This document shows positions 44,073 through 56,360 of a DNA stretch of 64,000 bases, piece by piece. The notes under the pieces are model-generated. The model did not search any database. It worked only from the letters and a program-made list of their open reading frames with translations, and had not been told where the DNA came from. The stretch covers positions 1,364,001 to 1,428,000 of the forward strand of contig BCJJ01000007.1 of the NCBI GenBank assembly GCA_039545355.1, given 5' to 3'. The translations under genes were made by a program, and so were the position numbers. Numbering within the stretch: position 1 is the first letter of the stretch; every line of letters starts with the position of its first letter. This DNA is from Trichosporon coremiiforme. Lineage: Eukaryota; Basidiomycota; Tremellomycetes; Trichosporonales; Trichosporonaceae.

Positions 44073-46110
44073 CTATGCACGGCGACGATACTTCGGCCCC
44101 GTCGCCAAGCCCTTCTTCGGCCTCCCATTCCGATCAGCGAGGAGGTCGATGATCCCCGGTGCCGAGGCTGGTTTCTTCGGCGGCCGCGGCGGCGTGTCGT
44201 CCAACACGATGACCTCTCGCTCCGGGCTCGGCGTCGGCCGCTTCGTCCCTCTGACTTCGGGGCGGGGGTGGGGTTTCTTAAACGGGTTGGTCTTGGTGCG
44301 CTCCTTCACTGGCTCGGGGCTTAGAGCTACTGTGTGCGCTGGCCTCAACGGTGAGGAGGACGCAGCGACGAGCACGCGCTTCGGACTAGGCGTCGAGAAG
44401 TACTTTGACTTTGTCTTCGACTTTGAGGGCTTGGACGGCTTGCCGCCCAGACCATAGGAGAATGTGCGGGCTGTTGTGGAGCGGCGGGGAATGGGTGGGC
44501 TTGAGTCGAGTCCCTGGAGAGAGGGCATGTCGACCATCAAGCTCTCCTCGGGCTCAGTCGGTTCCGGTGTCCCCGGCATGGAGGTGGCAGACTCGCTCCG
44601 ATCTCGCGCGTCGGCTTCGCCCTCGTCATCAGCTGCGGGTACAGGCGCCGCGCCGCCCGCCTTCAGAGCCGCATTCTCCGCCTCGAGTTCCGCAAGACGG
44701 CGCTTCATCTCCTTCCTGCTATCGAGCTGGGTGTCAGTTTCCGAAGGTTCTTCAACTCACTCGACTCCGTAGCAGCTGGACCTGTTTATTCCTGTCGTCT
44801 AGACGCGCACGCGTCTCCTCCGCATCCTCCTGCATGCCTTTTATCCGCTGCTCCTGCGCCTTGAGCCGGGACTCGAGCTCCTGTTCGCGCTCGTAGGCTG
44901 CGCGCTTCGCGTTCCGCCGCGCGACCTGCTCCTTCTGCAGCTCGTGCTGCATCAGCTCGCGCTGGGCGTCCGCGTGCGTGACTTTGCGTTCCATCCGTGC
45001 TGTCTCCGCTCGGACGGCGTCCGTAACTGCGCGAGGAAGCTCGACGCGTTGGAAGCGCAGTAGGTCGCCCTCGCGCTCTCGTACTCGTTGCTCCGCCACC
45101 AAGAGACGAGCCTGCAGTGTCCCGACGAGGGGATGTTCCTCGAGCCGACCGCTGAACTCGTTAAGTGCGCGTGCCAGTCCGCCGATGTACGCCTGGGGTC
45201 AGCTTGATGTCGCCAAGCGCGCAGCTGTGTGTAGAAGAAGTTGCACTCACTTTGAAGCCCTTTGCTGCCTTGGTCTCTGCGGCTTCGACACGCAAGCTCT
45301 CTGCGCGGCGCAACGTGCCCGTAACGTCGTCCTCGTTGCTATCGGCGGTATAGCTGCCAACTTCAGCGCCGAGATTCCTCGCTCTTCGCGCAAGGTTCAG
45401 CAGTTCCTGGTCCGCCGGCCGTTTCCAGCTCTTTTGTGAAGGTCGGGGTGGTGAGCTCCCCACAACCTGATGTCAGCTCACCATTGCTCATCTTAGCTGC
45501 TCCATAGCCGCCTGCTGCCTGCCCAATTTTCACACGGATCGCAACAGACGCAAGGCCTTGGCTCGTCAAGCCTCGCCTCAACTCACCTGCGAGCTCATAG
45601 CCTCCTCATCCCCCCAGTTAATGAACAGCCTGTGCAAGGCAGGCTCGCCAGTTTCGGGGTCCGCAAAGCACTCAGTCCGGCACTGGGGACATTCGGCAGG
45701 CGCATCGGCGGCCGTAAGTTCTTCGCCACGATACTCTCGCGCATTGGCGAGATACACGTCCGCCTGGGACCTGAACCAGTCCAAGAGACACCGTTCGTGG
45801 AAAACGTGGCCTGGGCGTTAGCGTGCGAGCTTGGGCGAGCCCGAGCGAGATCGCTAGTCAGTTGAAGGACGAAGACGAGAACAGCTGGAAGGCTGCTACC
45901 CCGAGGTGGACAACAGCATGAGAAGAGGCTCTCAGAAGAAGTGCACGGAGAGAGAGGAAAGAGAGGAACACAGCTCGCTCGCTGCGCTCGCTCGACCTTT
46001 TACTCACCACAATCCGGCGTCGCGATCGGCAAGACCTCATCCAAGTCGTCCCTCAGGTCGAAGAGCGAGTCCATGCAGATCGCGCACGACGCGTCCTGCA
46101 GGCGCTTCAT
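44073..46110 (-). CDS. RING-H2 and coiled-coil E3 ligase, TRAIP-like
   Basis: Five exons on the complement (46008-46110, 45587-45810, 45251-45466, 44761-45192, 44073-44726) give 542 residues. The N-terminal RING is complete: C9-x2-C12, C34-x-H36-x2-H39-x2-C42, C75-x2-C78 (CAIC, CGHVFHERC, CPQC). A long coiled coil follows at about 190-340 (ERKVTHADAQRELMQHELQ, QEQRIKGMQEDAEETRARL, RRLAELEAENAALK). The tail is Ser/Pro/Lys-rich. RING at the N-terminus, coiled coil and basic tail is the TRAIP architecture, an E3 acting at stalled or converged replication forks, and the length is close to the human 469 residues. I see no clear PIP box at the C-terminus, so the orthology is an inference. Confidence 0.8.
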
Positions 46111-46628
46111 GGTACTCTATCTTGTCTCAGTGTCGAAAGCGTCTGCGGACGCAAGGCGAGATGAGGCGTGAGGTGAGTGATGACGAAATCAAGGTCTGAG
46201 CGCGTGAGGGAATGACAATGTTGGCCGGAGCGTGCCTGGGACGCGTCTAGGTCGGGTGGCGAAGGTGATCGGGTGTCTTCCCTCTGCACTTCGTCTTCCT
46301 CGTCCGCCGTGGAACAGAAGAGGAGAGCGGCGAAGAGGCGGAATATGGAGGATGACGGCCATGGAGGAGGACAGGCGCATGCATGCACAGGGCGCAGGGG
46401 GCGCAGAAGCTGTGAACTGCGAAAGAGGAAGGCGTGGCGCGGATCCGACACACCAGTGACCTCCACCCCGTCCCTCCTCCATTCCACTGCCCGATGGCGA
46501 CATGGTGTCATCTCGGTAACGTCGGCTTGGTAAGCATCTCTTAAAGTCTTCCCACTCTCATCCCCCTCCTCATCGACATCGACTTCCTCTCTCTGTCCAT
46601 CAGGCAACTCCCAGGAAGAGTTGAGCAA
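46111..46628. promoter_or_regulatory. Divergent promoter region (RING protein / lipid kinase)
   Basis: 518 bp between divergent start codons. Short open frames in it show no coding character. Confidence 0.45.
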
Positions 46629-48021
46629 ATGGTCGACTACCACATCATAGTCAACCCCCTCGCCGGCGCCGGCAGGTCTCTACCCTGTGAGCTTCCGTGC
46701 TGGCGGCAAGCTAACCCCAGTCGTGGAGGAGAATGTCCTCCCCCTTCTCTCATCCCGCGGTCTATCGTGCAAGATTCATGAGACGGACGCTTCGACCTCT
46801 GGCTCCGGCTCAATCGCTCACGCCATTCTTGCAGACAGAGGCGAGGGATCGACGAAAGTAATCATTGCGGGCGGAGACGGAACCGCGCACGAACTGATCG
46901 ACGGCGTCTTGGCGTCCGACTCCAGCCTGGGGCGGTGGAAACTCATAGTCCTGCCCCTGGGAACAGTGAGCTGCCTCCCTCTCTCCCCAATAAGCTAACG
47001 CCAGGCGAATGCTCTGCACTCGTCCTTGTTCCCTCCAACTCAGGACGACACGACGCTGTCCAGTCTCAAGTCGGCGCTGGAGGGCAAAGAACCAAGGAGG
47101 TTGACAATCACGGAAACCCAGATGAGCGCTGGAGGAAAGGAAGGCGAAAAGGCGCTCTCGCACATCGTCCAGAGCACATCATTGCACGCCAACCTCCTGC
47201 ATGATTCCGAGTCTCTCCGCGCAACGGTGCCCGGATTGGAACGCTTCAAGCTCGCAGCGAAGCAGAACATTGGCGAATTCTACACCTCAGCAGTCTCCCT
47301 GCTCGGTCCTGTTCGGCAGTGGTCTCCAAAAGACTCGGCCTGGGTCGACCCCTTCACCGTGTCGAGTACAGGAGAGGGAGTGAGGTTTGGCGAGAATGAG
47401 GAGTTTGCGTATTTCCTGGCATCGTCGACTACGCCACGACTCGAGCCTACGTTCGAGATTCTACCCACGTTGAGTCGACCGGGGGAGGGGACGATGGACC
47501 TGCTTGTGATGCGGCCGGGGAGGGATCCGCGCGTGCAGGCGATTCGATCCTCAGACTCTTCTGCCGACACCAAGCCCACCCTCTCCGCCTCCAACGCCGA
47601 CGACAAAAACGACGGCGAGAAGGAGGACGACCCGCTCGCCCAGTTCTCCCCCTCTGGGCGAACCTGGGCCCTCCGCGCCCAGGAAATCCTGACTGCAGCA
47701 TACGCCTCCGGCGCCCACATCCAACTCTGCTACCCCACCACACGTACCCCCACCACACCCCGCGACGTAGAGGAAGACATGCTCCATCTCCATCCCCACT
47801 CCGATGGACTCGAGGCCGTCCCCGCCTCCGATCCCCGTGCGGGAGAACCGGTAGCTGAGCTTTTCAGGTGTACTGGATTCTTTTGGCGGCCCAAAAACGC
47901 GGGGAGTAAGGGTGGGCTGACTTGTGCGGATGGGGCTATTGCGAGAGTCCCGGTGGGGGGTGAGTGGATGGCGAAGGTACTCGAGACGGGCGAGGAGGGC
48001 TTCTGGGTCTATGGTCCGTGA
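46629..48021 (+). CDS. Lipid kinase with diacylglycerol kinase catalytic domain
   Basis: Exons 46629-46686, 46721-46965 and 47005-48021 (introns of 34 and 39 nt) give 439 residues. The DAGK catalytic fold begins at residue 1 (HIIVNPLAGAGRS). The nucleotide-binding GGDGT is at residues 70-74 (VIIAGGDGTAHELIDGV), followed by LPLGTANALHSSLF. The second subdomain is more divergent and ends with a CADG...RV strand. The family phosphorylates diacylglycerol, sphingoid bases or ceramide. The compact form without C1 or PH domains resembles sphingosine/ceramide-kinase-like members; the substrate cannot be told. An acidic insertion (DDKNDGEKEDD) lies near residue 295. Confidence 0.83.
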
Positions 48022-48636
48022 TGCATGTTTGTGTCTACCTTCTTATTAGACAGTCTGTCGCACTGTGTTCTTAGTACACACGCTAACTCTGGCCAACTCC
48101 GCTCGCTGCGCTCCCTGCGCTCGCTGCGTCGTCCGTCGGCTGGGCTAAGACTGCATTAACTAATTTCCCTATACACACGGAGCTTTCGCCCCTATGGCTG
48201 GAATGAAGACTGTATACAAGCTAGGAAAGGAATAGGTTTGGGGTTCTGGGTTTGGGTGGTAGTCATGGGGGGGACAAGTTTTATGAGCATTTTTGTTTAA
48301 CGGGAGAAAGAAAGAGAGAAGAGAGAGAGGAAAGGAGAAAGACACTATGAATGAAACCCTAAGAGTTGGAGATATGACGGGACCGAGTAGGACGGTGAGG
48401 CGTGATGCGTTTGCGCGCGGCGTGCGGCGAACGGCGGGATGCGTTGCGGGGCAGCGTGCGACATGCGGACAATGCAAGAATGGGAAGAAAAGCGGAGGGA
48501 AAGAACAATGGTCTCTATGTTCATGCGGGTGACCGTGAGCAGAAATGTGTCGTTGAGATTGGGGACATGGGAGGTGGAGGAAAAAGTCTAGGTGTTCGTG
48601 CGGTGTGCGGGGGTATCGTTTTTCTCTTTTCCGAGC
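48022..48636. other. Convergent intergenic region
   Basis: 615 bp between the lipid kinase and STE20 3' ends. It contains a purine run (gaaagaaagagagaagagagagaggaaagg) near 48305-48340. No gene. Confidence 0.5.
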
Positions 48637-51495
48637 CTAGTTCTTCCTAGCACTCTTGATCATCGTGGACAGACTCGAGAGCTTGGCGGCGTACTTGAAG
48701 AACTCGTGTCGTAATAACTGCTCCGCAGTCGGTCGCTTCTCCGCGTCCACCGTCAGGCACGCCTGCAGGTAATCGCGGAACACGCTCGAGAGCTTGTCCC
48801 AGTCCTTGATCTTCGGAGTTCCATTCGTCGCGATCAGGTACAGAGCGCGCAGGGGGTTCTCGTTAAGATAGGGCGGCTCGCCCTCGAGCATCTCAATCGC
48901 CATAATGCCGAGCGACCAAATGTCAACCTTTGGTCCGTATTCCTTGCGCGTGACCACCTCGGGCGCCATCCAGTACGGCGTGCCGACCATGGTCGTGCGC
49001 TTCGTCGAGAGCGGGTCCGCGATTCGCGCGCAGAAACCGAAATCGGTCAGCTTGACGTCGCCGTTCAGAGACAGCAGAATGTTGTCCGACTTGATGTCAC
49101 GGTGGATGACACCCTTCGAGTGCAGGTGGCGCAGTCCCTCGCACGTTTCGCGGGACACAGCTGCTATCTGCGCCTCGCTCATGCAGTGCGCAGTGACAAC
49201 ATCCGTGAGTGATCCTCCCTCCATGTACTCCATCACGACCCAGAGGTCTCCCTTCCAGAGGTACGAGTCCTTAAAGTTGACAATGTTCGGGTGACGGCTC
49301 TCACGCATGACCAGGATCTCGTTGATAATGAGGTCCTGCTTCGGCTGCTTCTCCAGGTTCATCTGCTTGATGGCGACAGGCGTGTTATTCCGGTCATACG
49401 CGGTGTAGACGCCTCCAGACGCACCCTGGCCAATCTTGACGAGACTGCGGTAAATCTGGTTCGGGTCGCCAGGGGAACAGATCATCTGCAGCTGGCGGAC
49501 GACCTCCTCGTTCTCCTTGGCCTTGTCGCGACGGCGCGTGGTGCCCTGCTCACGTCCCTTCGTCTGTGATCGAGATACACCAGGGGCGGATTGTGACGGC
49601 ACAGTGGGCGCATCGCGCTCGCGCTCACGTTCCCGGTCACGGCGCTTGCCCGACTGAGACAGCGACTTGTGTAACGGGGGAGACGCACCCTTACTCGGGG
49701 GAGCACGCGAGGACAGCGACCGGTCGATCGTCTTGGGCTTGGCTTGCGGAGTAGAACTTCCGCTGCCAGGAACGCGCTGCGAGTGCGAGCGCTCGATCTG
49801 TGGAGGTGCCTGCGGCGTGGGCTGGGCCACGTCCATGGCTGCTCTGGGCGGCTTGGAAGGCGCCGGGCGATCAGACTGTAAACGAGACGCCGACGAAGAA
49901 GATTGTTGCGGCACCGGGGGCGGTGCGGGGGCTGCTCGCGGGTTGTTGTATCCGTACGCCGAGCCATCGTTCGAGTTTTCGCGCGACATGTCCGCCGAGT
50001 TGGGCTGTGGTGACGGTGTCGTGCCGGACGAGGAAAACTGGTGCGCGGGGCCCGCATTGCGCATCTTGCTCCAGACGTCGTCATCTGGGCTTTCCGAGTC
50101 GAGGTTTCGGAAGTAGTCCACGACAGCGAGAACTTGTTCCCGGTTCTGCTCCTGCTCAGCACGAGTGATTCCATTCTCGTCCAGAATCTGCTGCCACTCG
50201 GCAGGCATGCCCGTGTCTGCGGAGGCCGTCAGTCACCGGTTTGTGCAAGCAGAAAAAAAGCTGCGTACTCACACTGTCCCGTGTTGTAGTCGAAACCGAC
50301 GTGTGTCAGGTGAATTGGGTCATATGGCGTGGAAATGATGGGCTTCTTCGCGTCGTTCGAATTGAGTAGGTCTGTTTGTTGTCAGTGTATTGTGTACACG
50401 GCTTCGCACTCACCACTTAGGACACCGAACATGCTCTTCTTATCCTTTGAGCTTCCCTTCGTTCCGCTTCTAGCGCGCACCGTCGGGGGTCCATTCGGCA
50501 GCTCCTTGTCCGTTTGCACAGGAATCGTAGGGCCGAGGTTCATCTTGGACTCGAGGCTCTGTTCTAACGGTGTGGGGGTGGTGACAAATGGTTGGTTGCT
50601 GCTGTTGCCCGACGTGGGCGTGGAAGGAGATGGGATCGCGGGTACAGGTGGGATGGAGAGCTGAGGGAGGGGAGCGACCGACATCCCGTTGGAGTAAGAA
50701 GCACCGGGGTGCTCTCCTGCAGGAAGGGTACCAGAGCGCACGGGGCGCGGGGGCTGGGACATCGAAGAGCCTACTCCTCCAGGGCCCATTGTGTAGGAAT
50801 GGCGGTTCACGCTGGGCGATCCCGCGGCACCGGCACCAGTTGTAGAGTACGCGTGGTGCAGGGGCGGCCTTGACGGTGTCGAGGTGGTCGATGCAAAGGT
50901 ACCGTTCGTGTTGCCGTTGTAATGCGTTTGTTGAGCCATACTGTACGGATCAGACTTTCTGGATGACTTTGACGTGGAGGAAACGGTGGATGAGTGACCA
51001 GCGGCACCAAAGTTGCTGGAAGGCTGGTAGCCAGAATCCGAGCTGCGGAACGAGTCTTGACGATACGAGTCCTGGCGACTGTACGACGAGGGTGGATTCG
51101 CGAGCGCGGCGCTAGGTCGGGACGACTGCTGCTGCTGCTGCTGGGACTGGGATGGCTGCTGCTGCTGGGGGTACTGGTGGGATGACGAGCCTGAGAGCGA
51201 GAGGCCGAGCGAGAGGTCAGAGCCGGCGGGCGGGCCGGTCGAGTTCCGCGACGTGTAGGCGTTGCTGATGGGGAGGTCTGGGCTCGAGTTCATCGGCGTT
51301 GCGCCAACATCTGATCCCTAGTCAGTGCCTGTGCTTGGAAGAGGAGAGGAGATGGTGGTGGTAAGGTGGTGGTGGTGGTGGTGCTGGTTGTCCCGAGGTC
51401 CGAGCGGGGAGAGGTAGTGGTGATGGAGAGGGAAACTTACATTCGGCTTGCGGATGGCGGATTGCCCCTATACGCTTTGGGCTTGTATGGGACAT
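48637..51495 (-). CDS. STE20: STE20-type p21-activated kinase (PAK)
   Basis: Four exons on the complement (51441-51495, 50414-51310, 50273-50371, 48637-50216) give 876 residues. The first ~315 residues are Ser/Gln/Pro-rich with a polyglutamine-like run. The CRIB motif is at about 330-345 ([16 protein letters not shown]) and binds Cdc42/Rac-GTP. A Pro/Arg-rich linker leads to the kinase domain at about 606-858: glycine loop [10 protein letters not shown], lysine in VAIKQM, catalytic [16 protein letters not shown] and the PAK-type activation segment [17 protein letters not shown]. No PH domain is present, so this is the STE20/PAK1 rather than CLA4 class. It controls polarity, mating and cytokinesis MAPK signalling. 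The first coding exon (MSHTSPKR) is inferred by phase across a 130-nt intron with a (CCA)n tract. Confidence 0.93.
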
Positions 51496-52577
51496 GGTGA
51501 GGGAAGGGGTGAAATAAGGGTGGTCAAGTCACGAAGGAAGGCGTGTGTGACTAGGACTGGGAGTGTGCGTGTCGGGGGCGGGGTCGTCGAGACTGGGAGC
51601 GCGACTGGGCAGGGGATGACAACGCGGAGGGAGTTGGTGGGTGGGGGTTGTGTGCAGGAGTGCGTGCAGGAGTGTGCAGGTACGGTGAGGAGGGGGCAGG
51701 GGACAGCCGGGGATGCCGGGGTCGGTCGGGTTCAGGAGGATGGTAAAACGTGGTCGTGTCAGAGGTTGGAGGGAGGGGATGCTCAGTCGTTGGTGGGTGG
51801 ATGGGTGGGTGTACGGTGGATGTTTGAGGGAGTGAGGGAGGGAAGAGAGGAAAGGGTGCGGATCAATGTGCGTGAGCAGAGGGAGAGGGGAGAGGGATGA
51901 GGGAGTGGAAAAGGGACGGGGCCAGGAAGCAAGGAAGGAGACTGAGGGTGACGACAAACGCGCGTGCTGGAATCGCGCAGGGTCGAGGGTCACGAGCAGA
52001 CGCGTCTGTGCGGGCGGGGAGCCTTGAAGAGCCTACTGCTGTCCAACAAGTGCAAAGATGATACCGAGGGGTCGGGGCGCGCGGAGACTACACAAAAGAG
52101 TGCGTAGTGCGTCGGCGTGTTGCTTGTGTGTCTTGCTTGTCCTTCGCTTGCCGTTTGACCTAGCGAGGTACGTGTGATGCGGCGTCGACGAATCGCTGTC
52201 GATTTTTGTCGTCCGCGGAAAAGGGTAGGAAGGGTTCGGCGGCGCCTTAAGTTGTGTTGCGACTGAATCAACACAACAATCGCAGATCGCAACGAAAAAA
52301 ACACACAACAGATAGAGAGGGTCGTCTGTCGATATGCTTGCGATGATTTGGCTCGAACACGTTACACTAGGACTACTACTCTGAAGCAAATCGTAACCGT
52401 ATACCCGAGCGTAGTGTCTAGGTCTAAGGTCCGAGGTCTAGGTTGCGGCCGGGTTGAGCAGATAACGTCGACGGGGAGGGTCGGGCCAGGTGCGGGCGGC
52501 AGAGTCTACTGTCGGTGCACAGTATTCGGTGGGGTCGAGAAAGGATACGCGTCGACGGCGATGGACACGCGCAGGTC

Positions 52578-52628
52578 GGGGGAGGTGGTGGGCGGGGGAT
52601 GCGCGGTGGGTGGGGGTTAGGTCGGGGG
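52578..52628 (+). other. G-rich tract with G-quadruplex potential
   Basis: Six runs of three or more G within about 50 nt (ggggg, ggg, ggggg, ggg, ggggg, ggggg) with loops of about 7, 1, 9, 1 and 7 nt. Confidence 0.5.
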
Positions 52629-53380
52629 TGGATGGTGATGTATGTCGAGATGTTGGATGGTGAAAGCGTTGTGCTTGGTGCTGGCTGGGCTGGGTGGAAG
52701 CGTTGCGGCTTTGGTGTTGAGCAGTGGGTGGGTGCACTGGCGGCCTGGCGGATGGACGTGGTTGGGTGAGGAAGGGCCCTGTCTCCTGTCGACGGGTGGG
52801 TGGGTGGTGTGTCTGGGTCGGGTCGCAGGCCAGGATCCAGCCAGGAGATGGACGGCGGTTGAGCTTTGAGCTTGGGACAATTCGTGCACGCCGTGGGTGA
52901 GTCAATCACTCAGCAATCGCATGTAGCACCTCGACGCTAGCAACGCATGGCACATAGCACATAGCATCCTCGCTCTTGCCTCCTCGGACCTCTGCTCCTT
53001 ATCCTTGCATCCTTTGGCCGACGTTGTGCGCACGCTCGCCCGGATATCAGAAGGAAGCTTCAGCGTGTCGTGCGGTACAGTGAGCGCGCTGCTCTGGCAT
53101 CTCGTCTGGTCATACGGACAGGCTACATGCATGCTGGTTGGTTCAAAGCGTCGTCGGCTCATGCTTGTGCAAGCAGCCAGGTTCGATACTGCGTCCCGCT
53201 GACCGCTGGCCGACAGTGCGGCAGTGCGGGTCGACTCTCCTGGTAGAGCACCGGGCCCGGCCCGGCCAAGCAGGGATGACAAGGGATGGGCAGGGATGAG
53301 CAAGGGTTGCAGTCGCACTAAACCGCTGGACGATCGAACCAACCGGACCGCCGAACCGCGCGGACTCTTCAGCCAGTGAG

Positions 53381-53410
53381 GGACAGCGAGGGACAGCGAG
53401 GGACAGCGAG
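53381..53410. repeat. Three perfect tandem 10-bp repeats
   Basis: ggacagcgag occurs three times in direct succession; the preceding gtgag and following gg are partial units. Confidence 0.8.
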
Positions 53411-53460
53411 GGCCATGCTCCTGAGGTTCCTGCATTTGCGTACCAAGTCCGCGTGCAGAT

Positions 53461-53520
53461 TCAGGTTGTTTGTCAGGTGCACTCAGGTTTCGTCAGGTGC
53501 TTCAGGTGCTCTGTTCAGGT
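53461..53520. repeat. Cluster of six TCAGGT motifs
   Basis: tcaggt begins at 53461, 53473, 53483, 53493, 53502 and 53515, spaced 9-13 bp. Three copies read caggtg, an E-box-like core. It may be a diverged tandem repeat or a binding-site cluster. Confidence 0.6.
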
Positions 53521-55848
53521 TGCGCTCAAAGCTACGCCAGCCAGCCACGATGGTACGGCGGTACGCTGACCAGGCATAACTCAGCCAGACCAACGCCCGA
53601 CGGCAACCGGTAAACGACACACGATACACACGAGCACACGAGAGGAGTGTCAGACGAGTACGACAGGAAACCCAGAACACGCCGAATGCAGCACATCCTT
53701 TAGCCGTTTGCGTGCTCTGCCGCATCAGGCGTTCGGCGTGCGGCGTGCGGCGTTCTTCCAAGTTCTGACCAGTCACAGTCCGCTGACGGCAGCGGCGGTG
53801 GAAGGTCGAGGCGTCGGCTTTCCTGCAATGTTCAAGCGGCGCCGCGCCGCAACGCCGGGCGGCACGGCGACAGGCCGCGCCAGGGAAGACCAGACTGCGC
53901 CGGAGCGCCCCGCCCCGGCCACCATCCTGTGTCCAGATCCAGGCCCAGCCGTCCTCGAATCATGCGCGATCATGCGACAACTTGTTCATTTTCACAGCTC
54001 ATTTGCATAGTCAGTTGGCGCATATGGGTTATGACTTATCCTGCTCCGGATGCTCCGAGAGACAGGACGGTTAGGATTGTTTGTGGCGCTGGCGCCGCAG
54101 CCCCTGCCTGCCTGACGGCCTCTTGGTCCGGAGTCAAACATATATCCGTGGCCGCATGGCCGGGCTGGGCTTGCGCCGGTGGCAACCCGCAGTCGATGTC
54201 GGGCAGCCAGCGCATCCAGGCGGCCGGGTGGGCAATCTTGCCATCGTTCTATCTGTGGCAGACCGGCCGAGATGAGGGGGCGTCGGGCGTCGCCAAGCCG
54301 ACGGGCGATGCGAGGATGCGAGGAACGTCGGGGGCATGCAGGCATGCATGTGCGAGAGATGCTTGCGTTACGGCCCCGCCCATCGCCTCGGAAGTGGTAA
54401 GCTTGATTGCGACAGAGTTACCAGAAAAACGACGTTCCCAACCTCAAACATGGCCAGCTGGCTCGGATACTCGATGGCATAAATAGCAGTCCTGCAGACC
54501 TGGGCGTGTTGACTGCGCCTTGTGCCTCGTTCCCAGGATGAAGTGAACGCCTTTCCGCATTGAATGGCCCCGCCAAGCCCAAAGACTGTCAGACTGCCGG
54601 AAGCCGGTGCGCTGCCCGGCCTGCCCGTCCTGCCCGGCTTGCTTCAGGTCCGCAATTGGAACAACTTACGGCCGAGCCCGAGATCCAGCACGTCGGACGA
54701 CCCAAACCTGCTGAAGCGACCTGCGCGGCCAGTGGTCATGAAATGACTGAATGCAGCTGCCGCATGCCACACCCAAACGTACCAGACACGCCAGATAGCG
54801 GCAGAGAGCACAGAGCCGCACACGCGAGACAGAAGGGCCTCTGTCTGAGGTAGGGTTAGGCACTATTCTTGCATCTGGCCACGCTCATAGCTACTGTGAA
54901 TGTTACGGCTTGGACTGCTTGGAGATAAGCTTAGTGTGTCATGCTCATATACAGTGCGTGAGACTGAGGCATGTGCTGCGCATCTGGACGCCAAATCGCG
55001 ACGGCCGTTGTCGCTCACACCGGTGTGTCGCATGCTTTTAGACTGTCTCAAGTGTTGAAGCTTGGCTGATGACTGACCGCAACTGCCAGTCGCTGTCGCT
55101 GGCTAGGAGGTTAGCTCTGCAGGTCGAAACATGGGCTCCACCCTTCCCCTGGTGTCCCTGCTGACCCTCACCACCGTCCCTGTGTCTGCGATTCCGATTG
55201 CTGTTTTCGGCAACTCGACTTTTTTCTTTACATCGACCCTGTCCTCGTCCGAATTTACGGCGGGGGCTCTATAAGTTTCGTCGACTGATCTGGTGATGCA
55301 TCTGCCCCCGCTTCATTTTATTCGTGTCAAATATTGAAGTAGATCGAGCAGAACGCCACGCTTTTCATTTTGCACGTGATCGCAGGCGAAAGCCGGCGGC
55401 CTCCACTCTTCTGGGTCAGCGTGCATGCGGCTCTGAGGACCTGAGTGGCCACCGTAGAGCCAAGCGCGTGGGTCGTCATTCGCTGGTCGGTGACGCACCA
55501 GGAACCTTGGAATCCAGGCTGAGCTCACCTCGCATGACCTTCGTCTTGAAAGCTTCTCCACACTCACTCTACCGTTGTCCACAGGAGTGTCCGCCCCTCC
55601 CTTCCATCCCAAAATCTGCCAAGAGACTGAACGCACGTCTGACCTGTTGTCCGTCTTGTTCTGCGCAGATCCGATCCTTCTCCCACCCTCTTTAAGCTTC
55701 CTGCACGATCAGCCGTCGACACCCGTCCGGCACATCCGCTCGAAGTCCCGCCCTCCCGTCGAAGCAGACTAGAAGCACCTCCAGCGCTTTCGGTGTCTGT
55801 CTAACCTGCCTGCCTGCCTGGATACTCGATTGCACACTCTCTTAACGA

Positions 55849-56360
55849 ATGCCTTTGACGGCAGAGGTGTGCACTCTGGCAGACAGTCAGACGACAACAC
55901 CTGTACAACGTGAGTTACTCAGCAGCTGCACACCGCGGTCCGAACAGAACGCCGAGCCCGATCGCTTTCTCAGTCGCATTCCGAGGAAGTCCAACATCGT
56001 CTGTTGTTGTCCCTCGATCGGCTTGTTAGGCTTGGCTTTGTCTGTGTGCAGCCCTGTCTCGTGCCCCGAGCATGCCGAGCACGAGCTCCTGTGGCATCAG
56101 GCAGCGCCTTGTTATGGCGCTGCTCCATCGTCGATCGCCTCCCTCCCCTTATATGCCTTCGCCAGAACACGTCGTACTTACACTGTTATGCAGCTCTGCC
56201 GCGCTCCTACAAACCAACCACTCGGCCATTTTACGGCCACGCTTCGACCGTCGAGTCTGGGTTCCAGGACGACGACCTCGACGAGGACGACGACCTAGAA
56301 TACGAGGAAGAAGAGTACATTGAGATCGTCGACGAGGCAGACTTCGAGTTTGGTAAGTAG
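55849..56360 (+). CDS. Small acidic protein, unknown
   Basis: Exon 1 is 55849-55909 (MPLTAEVCTLADSQTTTPVQ), exon 2 is 56194-56360, joined in phase by a 284-nt intron (GTGAGT donor, TATGCAG acceptor). The 75-residue product ends in an extreme acidic segment, DDDLDEDDDLEYEEEEYIE, then DEADFEFGK and TAG. The stop overlaps a GTAAGT that could be a donor, but I find no acceptor leading into the BLM10 frame, so I keep it separate. The intron holds a perfect 8-bp hairpin at 56101-56108/56116-56123. No family recognised; a promoter inside the intron (ttatatg near 56150) is possible. Confidence 0.42.

Larger units (their letters stand above)
51496..55848. other. Gene-poor low-complexity stretch
   Basis: 4.35 kb in which I can support no gene. 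From 51.5 to about 52.0 kb the STE20-sense strand is pyrimidine-rich, as expected of a long leader or promoter. At 52.57-52.63 kb the plus strand is strongly G-rich. Short tandem repeats occur at 53.38-53.52 kb. Open frames here have shifting composition and no splice logic. The right end should hold the promoter of the small acidic gene. Confidence 0.5.

Noticed and set aside
48300..48345. Purine-rich tract as a mobile element border
   Set aside because: No flanking duplication, terminal repeat or transposase nearby; simple-sequence 3' UTR is enough.
55910..56193. Possible snoRNA or other structured RNA in the intron of the small acidic gene
   Set aside because: It has one perfect 8-bp hairpin but no C/D or H/ACA boxes that I can see.
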